Part shown: in pieces, positions 34,153-42,108 of the stretch
Layout of the letters: each line of letters starts with the position of its first letter
How positions within the stretch are numbered: position 1 is the first letter of the stretch
Assembly (NCBI GenBank): GCA_900319635.1
Contig: ONPF01000002.1
Location: 62,001-126,000, forward strand
Length of the DNA: 64,000 nt
DNA from: an uncultured Eubacteriales bacterium
GTDB taxonomy: Bacteria; Bacillota; Clostridia; Oscillospirales; Oscillospiraceae
Direction: 5' to 3'
The notes under the pieces: generated by a model
The model's input: the letters and a program-made list of their open reading frames with translations, nothing else
The model's database searches: none
What the model was told of the DNA's origin: nothing
Position numbers and translations under genes: made by a program

Positions 34153-34231
34153 TTTACTCTCCTTAGGCAATTGCGAAACTCGTTTCTCAATTGGCTAGTT
34201 TTTCTCTCCTGAAAAGGCTCCCAAAGAACCC

Positions 34232-35224
34232 TTATTTATTTTCTACCGGGAGGATCACCGTCACGCGGCAGCCGCCTCCCTCGGCGTTTTCCACACGCAG
34301 CTCGCCGCCATGGCGGGTGACGATCTCATCACACACGGCAAGGCCGATGCCCGTTCCGCGGTTCTTGGAGCTGCCCTTATAAAACTTTTCCTTTACATGG
34401 GGAAGCTCGGCCTCGGGAATGCCGCGCCCGTGATCCCGCACGGTGATCCAGACGCTCTCGCCCTTCTGCCGAATGGCGACCTCCACCTTTTTCCCCTCGC
34501 CGCCGTGCTTGGAGGCGTTGTCCAGCAGGTTCAGAAAGACCTGCTTCAGCCGCTCCGGATCGCCGGGGATCAGCGGGATCTCCGCCTCGGAAGGGACGTA
34601 TTCCAGCTCCACGCCCGCCTGACGCAGCAGCTCCCCATAGGTGAACATGGCGTCCTCCAGCTCCGCGGAGATGTCCAGCAGCTCAATGCGCAGATTGAAG
34701 CGCCCGTCCTGGATGCGGGTGAATTCCAGCAGCTCCATCACCATGCCGGTGAGCCGCTCGGCCTCCCGGGAGATGATCTGGATGCCGCGAAGGGAATCCC
34801 CCTGCACAGCCTCGTCATAGGCGATGGTCTCCGCCCAGCCGGTGATGGCCGTGAGCGGTGTGCGCAGCTCGTGAGAGACCTGGGAGATGAACTCCGTTCT
34901 GGTCTTTTCGGCCGCGGCGGTCTGCTGGGAGATGTAGTTGATGGCCTCGGTCAACTGGCCGATCTCGTCCGTCCGGGTGTTTTCCATCTGGCTGCCGTAG
35001 CTGCCGTCGGCAATGGTGTCGGCAAACTCGGTCAGCCGCTCGATGGGGTCGGTCACATTTCTCCAGAACCAGAGCAGCAGCGCGATGACGGCAAAGCAGG
35101 TCAGCACGATCATGGCGCCGGCCACGGCATAGTGCTCCCAGGTGATGCCCCAGACGGCGACGAGCAGCAGCACCAGCGTGCCGATGCCGGCCACCATCAA
35201 CTTGTTGCGTAAACTTTTCAGCAT
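34232..35224 (-). CDS. sensor histidine kinase, short-loop membrane type
   Basis: The 330-residue kinase has two membrane helices at about residues 9-26 and 33-53 with only a few residues between, a HAMP domain (PIERLTEFADTIADG), the H box SHELRTPLTA, N box NLLDNASKH, and G boxes DHGRGIP and GTGIGLA. The tiny external loop means it has no outside ligand domain and may sense the membrane itself or a partner. It follows its response regulator after 7 bases. Target genes are unknown. Confidence 0.9.
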   Translation of the reverse strand: MLKSLRNKLMVAGIGTLVLLLVAVWGITWEHYAVAGAMIVLTCFAVIALLLWFWRNVTDPIERLTEFADTIADGSYGSQMENTRTDEIGQLTEAINYISQQTAAAEKTRTEFISQVSHELRTPLTAITGWAETIAYDEAVQGDSLRGIQIISREAERLTGMVMELLEFTRIQDGRFNLRIELLDISAELEDAMFTYGELLRQAGVELEYVPSEAEIPLIPGDPERLKQVFLNLLDNASKHGGEGKKVEVAIRQKGESVWITVRDHGRGIPEAELPHVKEKFYKGSSKNRGTGIGLAVCDEIVTRHGGELRVENAEGGGCRVTVILPVENK

Positions 35225-35231
35225 GATCGGC

Positions 35232-35921
35232 TCAGTAGCCCCACTTATAGCCGTAGCCCCACACGGTGGTCAGAAATTCCGGCTCGGTGGGATCGGATTC
35301 GATCTTGATGCGCAGACGCCGGATGTTCACGTCCACAGTCTTGAGCTCGCCGGAGAAATCGCTGCCCCAGACGGCGGAGAGGATGTCCTCCCGGCTCATG
35401 GCCTTGCCCGGGTTCTCCATAAAAAGCTTCATCAGCAGATACTCGATCTGCGTCAGCTTCAGGCGCTGGCCGTTTTTCTCCAGGGTACGGTTGCGGGTGT
35501 TCAGCAGGAAGGGGCCGCTGGAAATTTCCACGCTGGCCTTCTCATCCTCGTCCACGCCGAGGCGGCGGATCAGCGCGTCCACCCGGGCGGTAAGCTCCGC
35601 CGGGGAGAAGGGCTTGGTCACATAGTCGTCCGCCCCGGTCATAAGGCCGGTGACCTTGTCGATCTCCTGGCTCTTGGCGGTGAGCATGATAATCCCGATC
35701 TTGGAGCCGGAGGCGCGGATGCGGCGGCAGACCTCAAAGCCGTCGATGTCCGGCAGCATCACGTCCAGCAGCGCAAGACAGATGTCGGGATTCACCCGCC
35801 ATTTCTCCAGCGCCTCGGCGCCGGTCTCCGCCTCAATGGGCTCGTAGCCGCTGCGCCGCAGGTTGATGACCACAAAGCTGCGGATGTTGGCCTCGTCTTC
35901 CAATACAAGAATCTTCTTCAT
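35232..35921 (-). CDS. OmpR/PhoB-family response regulator
   Basis: The 229-residue regulator has a receiver domain with acidic pocket EDE near residues 7-9, phospho-acceptor Asp in LLDVMLPD and Lys in VTKPFSP. A C-terminal winged helix follows (LLMKLFMENPGKAMSREDIL, VDVNIRRLRIKIE). It is the partner of the kinase at 34232. GAGGAG precedes the ATG. The region 35922-36138 upstream holds the divergent promoter of the GTPase fusion gene and is AT-rich. Confidence 0.92.
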   Translation of the reverse strand: MKKILVLEDEANIRSFVVINLRRSGYEPIEAETGAEALEKWRVNPDICLALLDVMLPDIDGFEVCRRIRASGSKIGIIMLTAKSQEIDKVTGLMTGADDYVTKPFSPAELTARVDALIRRLGVDEDEKASVEISSGPFLLNTRNRTLEKNGQRLKLTQIEYLLMKLFMENPGKAMSREDILSAVWGSDFSGELKTVDVNIRRLRIKIESDPTEPEFLTTVWGYGYKWGY

Positions 35922-36102
35922 CTATTTCTCCTCCTTTGTAAAGCGGACGAAGCTGGCGTCCGCTCATCCTAAGGCACATTCAGACAACATATTATAACAC
36001 AGCTCTTACAAAAAAGATAGTCAAAGTTTCAAATTTCCGCACAATATTTTGCATAAGAATGACAAGATTTCTGCGCAAAGCCCATAAATACGGGAATTCC
36101 AG

Positions 36103-36131
36103 TTGATTATTTCAGCGCGCCCTGTTACAAT
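36103..36131 (+). promoter_or_regulatory. promoter predicted to give a leaderless mRNA
   Basis: TTGATT (36103-36108) and TACAAT (36126-36131) have a 17-base spacer. The transcription start would fall at about 36137-36139 and the ATG is at 36139. No ribosome binding site lies before the ATG. Confidence 0.6.
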
Positions 36132-36138
36132 AGCGCGT

Positions 36139-38721
36139 ATGAGCGACAAAAAGAAGACTGTGATCGGCGTGCTGGCCCATGTGGACGCGGGGAAGACCAC
36201 CCTGGCCGAGGCCATGCTGTTTTGTGCCGGAAAACTGAAAAAGCTGGGGCGTGTGGATCATCGGGACAGCTTTCTTGACACCCACAGCCTGGAGCGCCAG
36301 CGGGGGATTACGATCTTCTCCAAGCAGGCGCGCTTTGAACTGCCGGGGAGCTCCGTGATCCTGCTGGACACCCCCGGCCACGCGGACTTTTCCGCGGAAA
36401 TGGAGCGGACGCTGCAGGTGCTGGACTGCGCGGTGCTGGTCATCTCCGGCACCGACGGCGTGCAGGCGCATACGGAGACCCTCTGGAGGCTCCTTCGCCG
36501 CTATCGGATCCCCTGCTTCCTCTTTGTGACGAAGCGGGATCTTCCCGGCGCGGAGGAAGAGAGCCTGATGGCGGAACTGCGGCAGCGGCTGGACGAGAGC
36601 TGCGTGGATTTCTCCGCCGATCGCAAGATCTGGGAGGAGCAGGCGGCTCTCTGCAGCGAGGAGGCTATGGAGCGTTTCCTCTCCGGCGAAGCGCTGGATG
36701 ACGAGCTGCTGCGGCGCATGATCGCGGCGCGGGAGCTGTTTCCCTGCTATTTCGGCTCCGGCCTCCGGATTCAGGGGGTGGAGGAGCTGCTGGACGCCCT
36801 GGATCGCTTTGCGCCCGGCTGTGTTGGCGGCAGCGATTTTGCCGCCAAGGTCTATAAAATCGAGCGGGATCCCCAGGGAAACCGCGTGACCCTTATGAAG
36901 ATTACAGGCGGCGCGCTGAAGGTGCGAACCCCCCTGCGCTATCGGGATGAGAGCGGCCAGGAGCACGAGGAGAAGATCAGCCAGATCCGCCTCTACTCCG
37001 GCGTGAAATTTGAGACGGCGGAATCCGTGGAGACGGGAGAGATCTGCGCCGTTCTGGGACTTGGAGAGAGCTTTCCCGGCCAGGGTCTCGGCGCTGAGAG
37101 CAACAGCCTGGCCCCCGTTCTGGAGCCGGTGCTGTCCTATCGGCTGATCCTGCCGGAGGGGCTGGATCCCATGGCCTTTCTGCCGAAGCTCCAGCGCCTG
37201 GGAGAAGAGGATCCCCAGATGCACCTGGCCTGGAACGAACGGGGCAAGTGTATTGAGCTGCGCCTGATGGGCAAGATCCAGGCGGAGGTCTTCCGGAGTC
37301 TGGTGAAGGACCGCTTTGATGTGGACATGTCCCTGGACAAGGGGCGGATCCTCTATCGGGAGACCATTGCAAACACGGTGGAGGGCGTGGGGCACTACGA
37401 GCCTCTGCGCCACTATGCCGAGGTGCATCTTTTGCTGGAGCCCCTCCCCCGGGGCAGCGGGATCGTGCTGGACAGCGTGTGCCCCGAAGATGAGCTGGAT
37501 CGCAACTGGCAGCGGCTCATCCTGACCCATTTGATGGAAAAGCCTCATCTGGGCGTGCTCACCGGCTCGCCCATTACGGATATGAAGATCACCCTGGCCG
37601 CCGGGCGCGCCCACCTCAAGCACACCGAGGGCGGCGATTTCCGCCAGGCCACCTACCGGGCGGTGCGCCAGGGGCTGATGCAGGCGGAGAGCCTGCTGCT
37701 GGAGCCCTATTACGCCTACACGCTGGAGGTTCCGGCGGAGCAGGTTGGACGGGCGATCAGCGATTTGCGGGCGATGAACGGCAGCTTCGACTCCCCCGCA
37801 GGGGAGGGCGAGATGCTGCGGCTGGAGGGCGAAGCCCCGGTCTCCGGGATGAACGGGTATCTGGACGAGCTTTTGAGTTATACCCGCGGCAGGGGGCGGC
37901 TCTTTTTGCGCCCCGCGGGCTATCGACCCTGCCATGAGCAGCAGCGGATCGTTTCGGAGTTTGGCTACCAGCCGGAGGCGGATCTGGAGAACACGCCGGA
38001 TTCGGTCTTCTGCGCCCACGGCGGCGGCTTCACGGTCAAATGGAACCAAGTGCCGGAGTATATGCACCTGGAGAGCGTTCTGAAAAAGCCCGCCGAAGAG
38101 GCCAAGCCCGCGCCCGTCCGGCGCAGCCTCTCCATCGACGAGCGGGAGCTGGAGGCGATCATGGAGCGGGAGTTCGGCCCCATCCGCCGCCCCAGCTACC
38201 AGGCGGGCGTGCGCAACGAGGCGCCTCAGCCCAGCGCCGCGCCGAAGAAGCGGGAATATCTGATCGTGGACGGTTATAATATGATCTTCGCATGGGACGA
38301 GCTCAAAAAGCTGGCAAGTGAGCGTTTGGATCTGGCCCGCAGCCGGCTGATGGACATGCTCTCCAGCTACTGCGGCTATACCAAAAGTGAGCTGGTGCTG
38401 GTCTTTGACGGCTTTCGCACGCCCGGAAACCCCGGTTCCCGCACGGAGTATAACAACATCCATGTTGCCTATACGAAAGACGGGGAGACCGGTGACGCCT
38501 ATATCGAGCGGATCGTGGACGAGATCGGGAAAAACTACGACGTGCGCGTGATTACCAGCGACAATCTGATCCGCCTTTCCGCCCTGCGCTCCGGCGTGCT
38601 GCGCACGTCCTCCAAGGAGTTTGCGCTGGAAGTGGAGTGGGTGCTGGAGCAGATCGAGGCGGTTTTGAAGAAGACGAATCTGAACGCGCACACGACGAAG
38701 CTGAGAGATGGAAAATCATGA
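36139..38721 (+). CDS. EF-G/TetM-like translational GTPase fused to a Rae1/YacP-like NYN nuclease domain
   Basis: This 860-residue fusion begins with a G domain: AHVDAGKTT (13-21), RGIT in switch I, DTPGHADF, and a variant TKRD in place of NKxD. EF-G domains II-V follow, in the order seen in TetM-type ribosomal protection proteins. A linker (about 650-700) leads to a NYN domain (702-855) with acidic motifs VDGYNMIF, VFDGFR and TSDN, as in YacP/Rae1, which cuts mRNA in the ribosomal A site. By inference the GTPase half docks on the A site and the nuclease acts there. The start lacks a Shine-Dalgarno sequence. The 3' end overlaps the YlmH-like gene by 14 bases. Confidence 0.85.
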   Translation: MSDKKKTVIGVLAHVDAGKTTLAEAMLFCAGKLKKLGRVDHRDSFLDTHSLERQRGITIFSKQARFELPGSSVILLDTPGHADFSAEMERTLQVLDCAVLVISGTDGVQAHTETLWRLLRRYRIPCFLFVTKRDLPGAEEESLMAELRQRLDESCVDFSADRKIWEEQAALCSEEAMERFLSGEALDDELLRRMIAARELFPCYFGSGLRIQGVEELLDALDRFAPGCVGGSDFAAKVYKIERDPQGNRVTLMKITGGALKVRTPLRYRDESGQEHEEKISQIRLYSGVKFETAESVETGEICAVLGLGESFPGQGLGAESNSLAPVLEPVLSYRLILPEGLDPMAFLPKLQRLGEEDPQMHLAWNERGKCIELRLMGKIQAEVFRSLVKDRFDVDMSLDKGRILYRETIANTVEGVGHYEPLRHYAEVHLLLEPLPRGSGIVLDSVCPEDELDRNWQRLILTHLMEKPHLGVLTGSPITDMKITLAAGRAHLKHTEGGDFRQATYRAVRQGLMQAESLLLEPYYAYTLEVPAEQVGRAISDLRAMNGSFDSPAGEGEMLRLEGEAPVSGMNGYLDELLSYTRGRGRLFLRPAGYRPCHEQQRIVSEFGYQPEADLENTPDSVFCAHGGGFTVKWNQVPEYMHLESVLKKPAEEAKPAPVRRSLSIDERELEAIMEREFGPIRRPSYQAGVRNEAPQPSAAPKKREYLIVDGYNMIFAWDELKKLASERLDLARSRLMDMLSSYCGYTKSELVLVFDGFRTPGNPGSRTEYNNIHVAYTKDGETGDAYIERIVDEIGKNYDVRVITSDNLIRLSALRSGVLRTSSKEFALEVEWVLEQIEAVLKKTNLNAHTTKLRDGKS

Positions 38722-39451
38722 ACTTTTGAAGCGGGCGGAGGATCTCCGGGGCCGCGCGGAGCGAAGCGGCTGTGTGACCCACACGGGCTTCCTCACCCCG
38801 GCGGAGCGGTACCAGCTGGAAAACTGGGCAAAGCATACCGGCTGCCGGCTGCTGTTTTACGGCGGCGGGGAGGATTCTGAGCGGACGGCGGCCTTCTTCC
38901 TGCCGGACTGGATGGAGGAGGACGCCTTTGACCCGGCGGAATATCTCAGCGCCATGAAGCTCACCGCCTATTTCGGCACCCCAGCCCACCGGGACTATAT
39001 GGGAGCGGTGCTGGGCATGGGCATCGGCCGGGAATGGCTGGGTGATATTCAGGTGCAGGGCGACACGGCGTACCTCTTCTGTATGCCAAGCGTCCTGCGG
39101 CATCTGCTGAGCCTCGAAAAAGTTGGCCGCGTCAGCGTGAAGGCAGAGGAGCTCCCGCTCTCCGAAGTGCCCGCCCCCAAGCGGGAGCGGAAGGAGCTGA
39201 GCTTTTCCGTTATGAGCCTGCGGCTGGACGCCATTGTGGCGGGGCTGTTCCACCTCTCCCGTACAGAGGCGGCGCGGCAGATCGAGGCCGGGGCGGTGAG
39301 CCTCAATTACGGGGAATGCCTCAAGACTGACCACACCGTAAAGGAAGGGGACATCCTCTCTCTCCGCGGCGCGGGAAAGGGCAAGGTCACCGGCACCGGC
39401 GGCACCTCCCGCAAGGGGAGGCTTTTTGTCTACGCGGAAATCTATCGATAA
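38708..39451 (+). CDS. ylmH: YlmH-like S4-domain RNA-binding protein
   Basis: The 247-residue protein has the YlmH layout: an N-terminal region with FLTPAERYQLENWAK, a central RNA-binding fold containing HRDYMGAVLGMGIGREWLGDI, and a C-terminal S4 domain (about residues 175-245: LRLDAIVAGLFHLSRTEAARQIEAGAVSLN). Bacillus YlmH is linked to ribosome-associated quality control. Its usual neighbours are cell-division genes; here it overlaps a ribosome-targeting GTPase-nuclease gene, which points to a ribosome rescue unit. Confidence 0.85.
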   Translation: MENHELLKRAEDLRGRAERSGCVTHTGFLTPAERYQLENWAKHTGCRLLFYGGGEDSERTAAFFLPDWMEEDAFDPAEYLSAMKLTAYFGTPAHRDYMGAVLGMGIGREWLGDIQVQGDTAYLFCMPSVLRHLLSLEKVGRVSVKAEELPLSEVPAPKRERKELSFSVMSLRLDAIVAGLFHLSRTEAARQIEAGAVSLNYGECLKTDHTVKEGDILSLRGAGKGKVTGTGGTSRKGRLFVYAEIYR

Positions 39452-39475
39452 TGATATATATGGAAGGAGATCAAC

Positions 39476-40693
39476 ATGAGAGCATACGAGAGATTCATCC
39501 AGTACGTCCAGGTCCACACGGCGAGCGCCGAGGATCTGAGCAAGACCCCCACCACCCAGCGGCAGTTCGATCTGAGCCGTCTCCTGGCCAAGGAGATGGA
39601 GTCCATGGGGATGGAGGGCGTTTATGTGGACGAGCACGCCTATACCTACGGCTTCCTGCCCGCGACGCCGGGCTTTGAGAAAAAGCCCTGCATCGGGCTC
39701 ATTGCCCACCTGGACACCATTCCCGACTTTTCCGGGGAGAACGTGAAGCCCACGCTGGTGCCGAATTATGACGGCGGCGTGGTTCCCCTGGGCGAGAGCG
39801 GCCGGACGCTGGATCCCGCGCAGTTTCCCCATCTGAAAAAGCTTATCGGCCACACGCTGATCACCACCGACGGCACCACGGTGCTGGGGGCGGACGACAA
39901 GGCCGGCATCGCCGAGATCATGACCGCCTGCGAGCGGGTCATCACCGAGAGGCTGCCTCATGGGCGGATCGCGGTCTGCTTCTCCCCGGATGAAGAGGTG
40001 GGCCACGGCGCGGAGCTGCTGGACATTGAGGCCTTCGGCGCGGACTTCGCCTACACCGTGGACGGAGAGGAGATCAACGAGGTCAACTGCGAGACCTTCA
40101 ACGCCGCCGGGGCGGCTTTTGAGGTGAAGGGCTTCAACATCCACCCGGGTATGGCCAAGGATCAGATGATCAACGCCGCCCTGGTCGCCATGGAGATCAA
40201 CGCCCTCCTGCCAGCCGCCGAGCGGCCGGAGCATACCGAGGATCACGAGGGCTTCTATCACCTCACGGAGATGAGCGGCACGGTGGAGAAGGCGGAGCTG
40301 CACTATATCATCCGCGACCATGACGCGGCCTCCTTCGGCGCCAGAGAAAAGACCCTGCGCCAGATCGAGAAGTTCATCAACGAAAAATACGGCGAGGGCA
40401 CCGCGAAGCTCTCCATCCGCCAGCAGTATCGCAACATGATCGAGAAGCTGGACGGGCACATGGAGATCGTGGAGCTGGCGGAGAAGGCCATCCGCGCGGC
40501 GGGACTGGAGCCGGTGCGCGTTCCCATTCGCGGCGGCACCGACGGCGCACAGCTCAGCTACCGCGGCCTGCTCTGCCCCAACATCGGCACCGGCGGCTAC
40601 TGCTGCCACGGTCCCCACGAGCATATCTCCGTGGAGAACATGGACAAGATGACTGAGATCCTGCTGCACCTGATTCGGCTCAATCTGGAATGA
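39476..40693 (+). CDS. pepT: peptidase T (tripeptide aminopeptidase)
   Basis: The 405-residue M20 metallopeptidase has the zinc and catalytic motifs AHLDTIPDFSG, LGADDKAGIAEI, FSPDEEVGHGAE and the dimerisation-domain His in FNIHPGMAKD, ending with GTGGYCCHGPHEHIS. It removes the N-terminal residue from tripeptides in the cytoplasm. AAGGAG lies before ATG 39476, 24 bases after the YlmH-like gene. A MITE-like element overlaps its stop region. Confidence 0.95.
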   Translation: MRAYERFIQYVQVHTASAEDLSKTPTTQRQFDLSRLLAKEMESMGMEGVYVDEHAYTYGFLPATPGFEKKPCIGLIAHLDTIPDFSGENVKPTLVPNYDGGVVPLGESGRTLDPAQFPHLKKLIGHTLITTDGTTVLGADDKAGIAEIMTACERVITERLPHGRIAVCFSPDEEVGHGAELLDIEAFGADFAYTVDGEEINEVNCETFNAAGAAFEVKGFNIHPGMAKDQMINAALVAMEINALLPAAERPEHTEDHEGFYHLTEMSGTVEKAELHYIIRDHDAASFGAREKTLRQIEKFINEKYGEGTAKLSIRQQYRNMIEKLDGHMEIVELAEKAIRAAGLEPVRVPIRGGTDGAQLSYRGLLCPNIGTGGYCCHGPHEHISVENMDKMTEILLHLIRLNLE

Positions 40694-40800
40694 TACTAAT
40701 ACCTGATAGAAAGCTTTAGAAAGATTTCCGAGGCAGAATTGTGACAGGCGAGGCGCTTCCCGCAGAGCATAATGGAGATATATGGTCAAGGTGTTAGTAT
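40691..40800. repeat. MITE-like palindromic element, copy A
   Basis: The element starts with TGATACTAATACC and ends with GGTGTTAGTAT, which are imperfect terminal inverted repeats. Positions 40693-40739 are identical, in inverse orientation, to 50318-50272. The 31 bases at 40761-40791 are identical in inverse orientation to 50271-50241. It lies between pepT and the MFS gene and begins inside the pepT stop codon. No ORF lies inside. Confidence 0.8.
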
Positions 40801-40827
40801 GAACTGCAAACAGGGGAGGGGCGCGTC

Positions 40828-42108
40828 ATGAAAGAGAGACTTGGCGCAAGAAAATGGGCCACGCTCCTGCTGGTCGGTCTGTTCGGCCAGTTCGCGTGGA
40901 CCATCGAGAACATGTATTTTAACGTCTTCCTCTACAAGACCATTTCCACCGATCCCGGCTACATCGCGGCGATGGTGGGCTGGTCTGCCGCAGCCGCCAC
41001 GCTCACAACCCTGCTGATGGGCGCCCTTTCAGACCGGGTGGGGAAGCGGAAGGCTTTCATCACGGTGGGCTATATCCTGTGGGGCCTCTCCACGGCGGCC
41101 TTCGGCTATATCACGCCGGAGAATGCGGGCAGGCTCTTTCCCGGCGCAAACGCTGCCGCGGCGGCGGCCACGATGGTGGTGGTGCTGGACTGCGTGATGA
41201 CCTTCTTCGGCTCCACCGCCAACGACGCGGCCTTCAACGCCTGGGTGACGGACAACACCAACCAGCAAAACCGCGGCCGGGCGGAGAGCGTGCTGGCCAT
41301 CCTGCCGCTCATCTCCATGCTCATTATCTTTGGCGCCTTTGACGGGCTGACCCAGCAGGGAAAGTGGAGGGAGTTTTTCAACATCTTCGGCATCGCGGTC
41401 TCTGCGGTGGGCCTGCTCTCCCTGTTCCTGGTGAAGGACGAGCCCGCGCTGAAGCCCCGGAAGGACAGCTATTTCAAAAATCTGCTCTACGGGCTGCGCC
41501 CCTCTGTGGTGCGGCAAAATCCGGAGCTGTATCTGTCCTTTGCGGCCTTCTGTCTGTTCTCCATCGCCGTCCAGGTCTTCTTCCCCTTCCTAATCATCTA
41601 CATTCAATATTTCCTGGGCATCACGGATTACGCCATCGTGCTGGGCGTGGTGCTGATCCTGGCGTCGGCGGTCAGCGTCCTCTCCGGCCGCTGGATCGAC
41701 CGCTTCGGCAAGCTCCGCTTTACGGTGCCTGCCGCAGCTGTGATGCTTGCGGGGCTGGTCGGCATGTTCTTTGTCCGCAGCCAGATCGGCGTCATGATCG
41801 CAGGGACGGTGATGATGTCCGGCTACATGATGCTCACCGCCGCCCTCAGCGCCAACATCCGGGACTGGACGCCGGAGGACAAGGTGGGTCATTTCCAGGG
41901 CATCCGCATGATCTTCCAGGTGCTGCTGCCCATGATCATCGGCCCCGCCATCGGCGCGGCGCTGATCCGCTCCAACCCCAAGACCTATGAGGAGCTTGGA
42001 CAGATCAAGACCGTCCCCACCCCCGGCATTTATCTCGGCGCCGCGGCAGTGCTGCTGCTGACAGCGATTCCGATCATCATCCTGAAAAAAAGAGAGAAGA
42101 GAGTATGA
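40828..42108 (+). CDS. MFS transporter (probable sugar or glycoside uptake)
   Basis: The 426-residue protein has about twelve membrane helices and the MFS loop motif GALSDRVGKRKAF between helices 2 and 3, repeated in weaker form as GRWIDRFGKLRF in the second half. It is of the SLC45/GPH-like type, judging by WTIENMYFNVFLY and the large first half. Its stop overlaps the start of a NahK-like sugar kinase (ATGA), so it most likely imports that kinase's substrate. GGGGAGGGG precedes the ATG. The specific sugar is inferred only. Confidence 0.82.
   Translation: MKERLGARKWATLLLVGLFGQFAWTIENMYFNVFLYKTISTDPGYIAAMVGWSAAAATLTTLLMGALSDRVGKRKAFITVGYILWGLSTAAFGYITPENAGRLFPGANAAAAAATMVVVLDCVMTFFGSTANDAAFNAWVTDNTNQQNRGRAESVLAILPLISMLIIFGAFDGLTQQGKWREFFNIFGIAVSAVGLLSLFLVKDEPALKPRKDSYFKNLLYGLRPSVVRQNPELYLSFAAFCLFSIAVQVFFPFLIIYIQYFLGITDYAIVLGVVLILASAVSVLSGRWIDRFGKLRFTVPAAAVMLAGLVGMFFVRSQIGVMIAGTVMMSGYMMLTAALSANIRDWTPEDKVGHFQGIRMIFQVLLPMIIGPAIGAALIRSNPKTYEELGQIKTVPTPGIYLGAAAVLLLTAIPIIILKKREKRV

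Noticed and set aside
36139..38060. A dedicated tetracycline-resistance gene (tetM type)
   Set aside because: The order of domains is similar, but the guanine motif is a variant and a nuclease domain is attached. I cannot support a resistance function from sequence alone.
36112..38691. An 859-codon minus-strand frame opposite the GTPase-nuclease fusion
   Set aside because: No domain is recognisable, and the plus strand has unbroken GTPase and NYN motifs.
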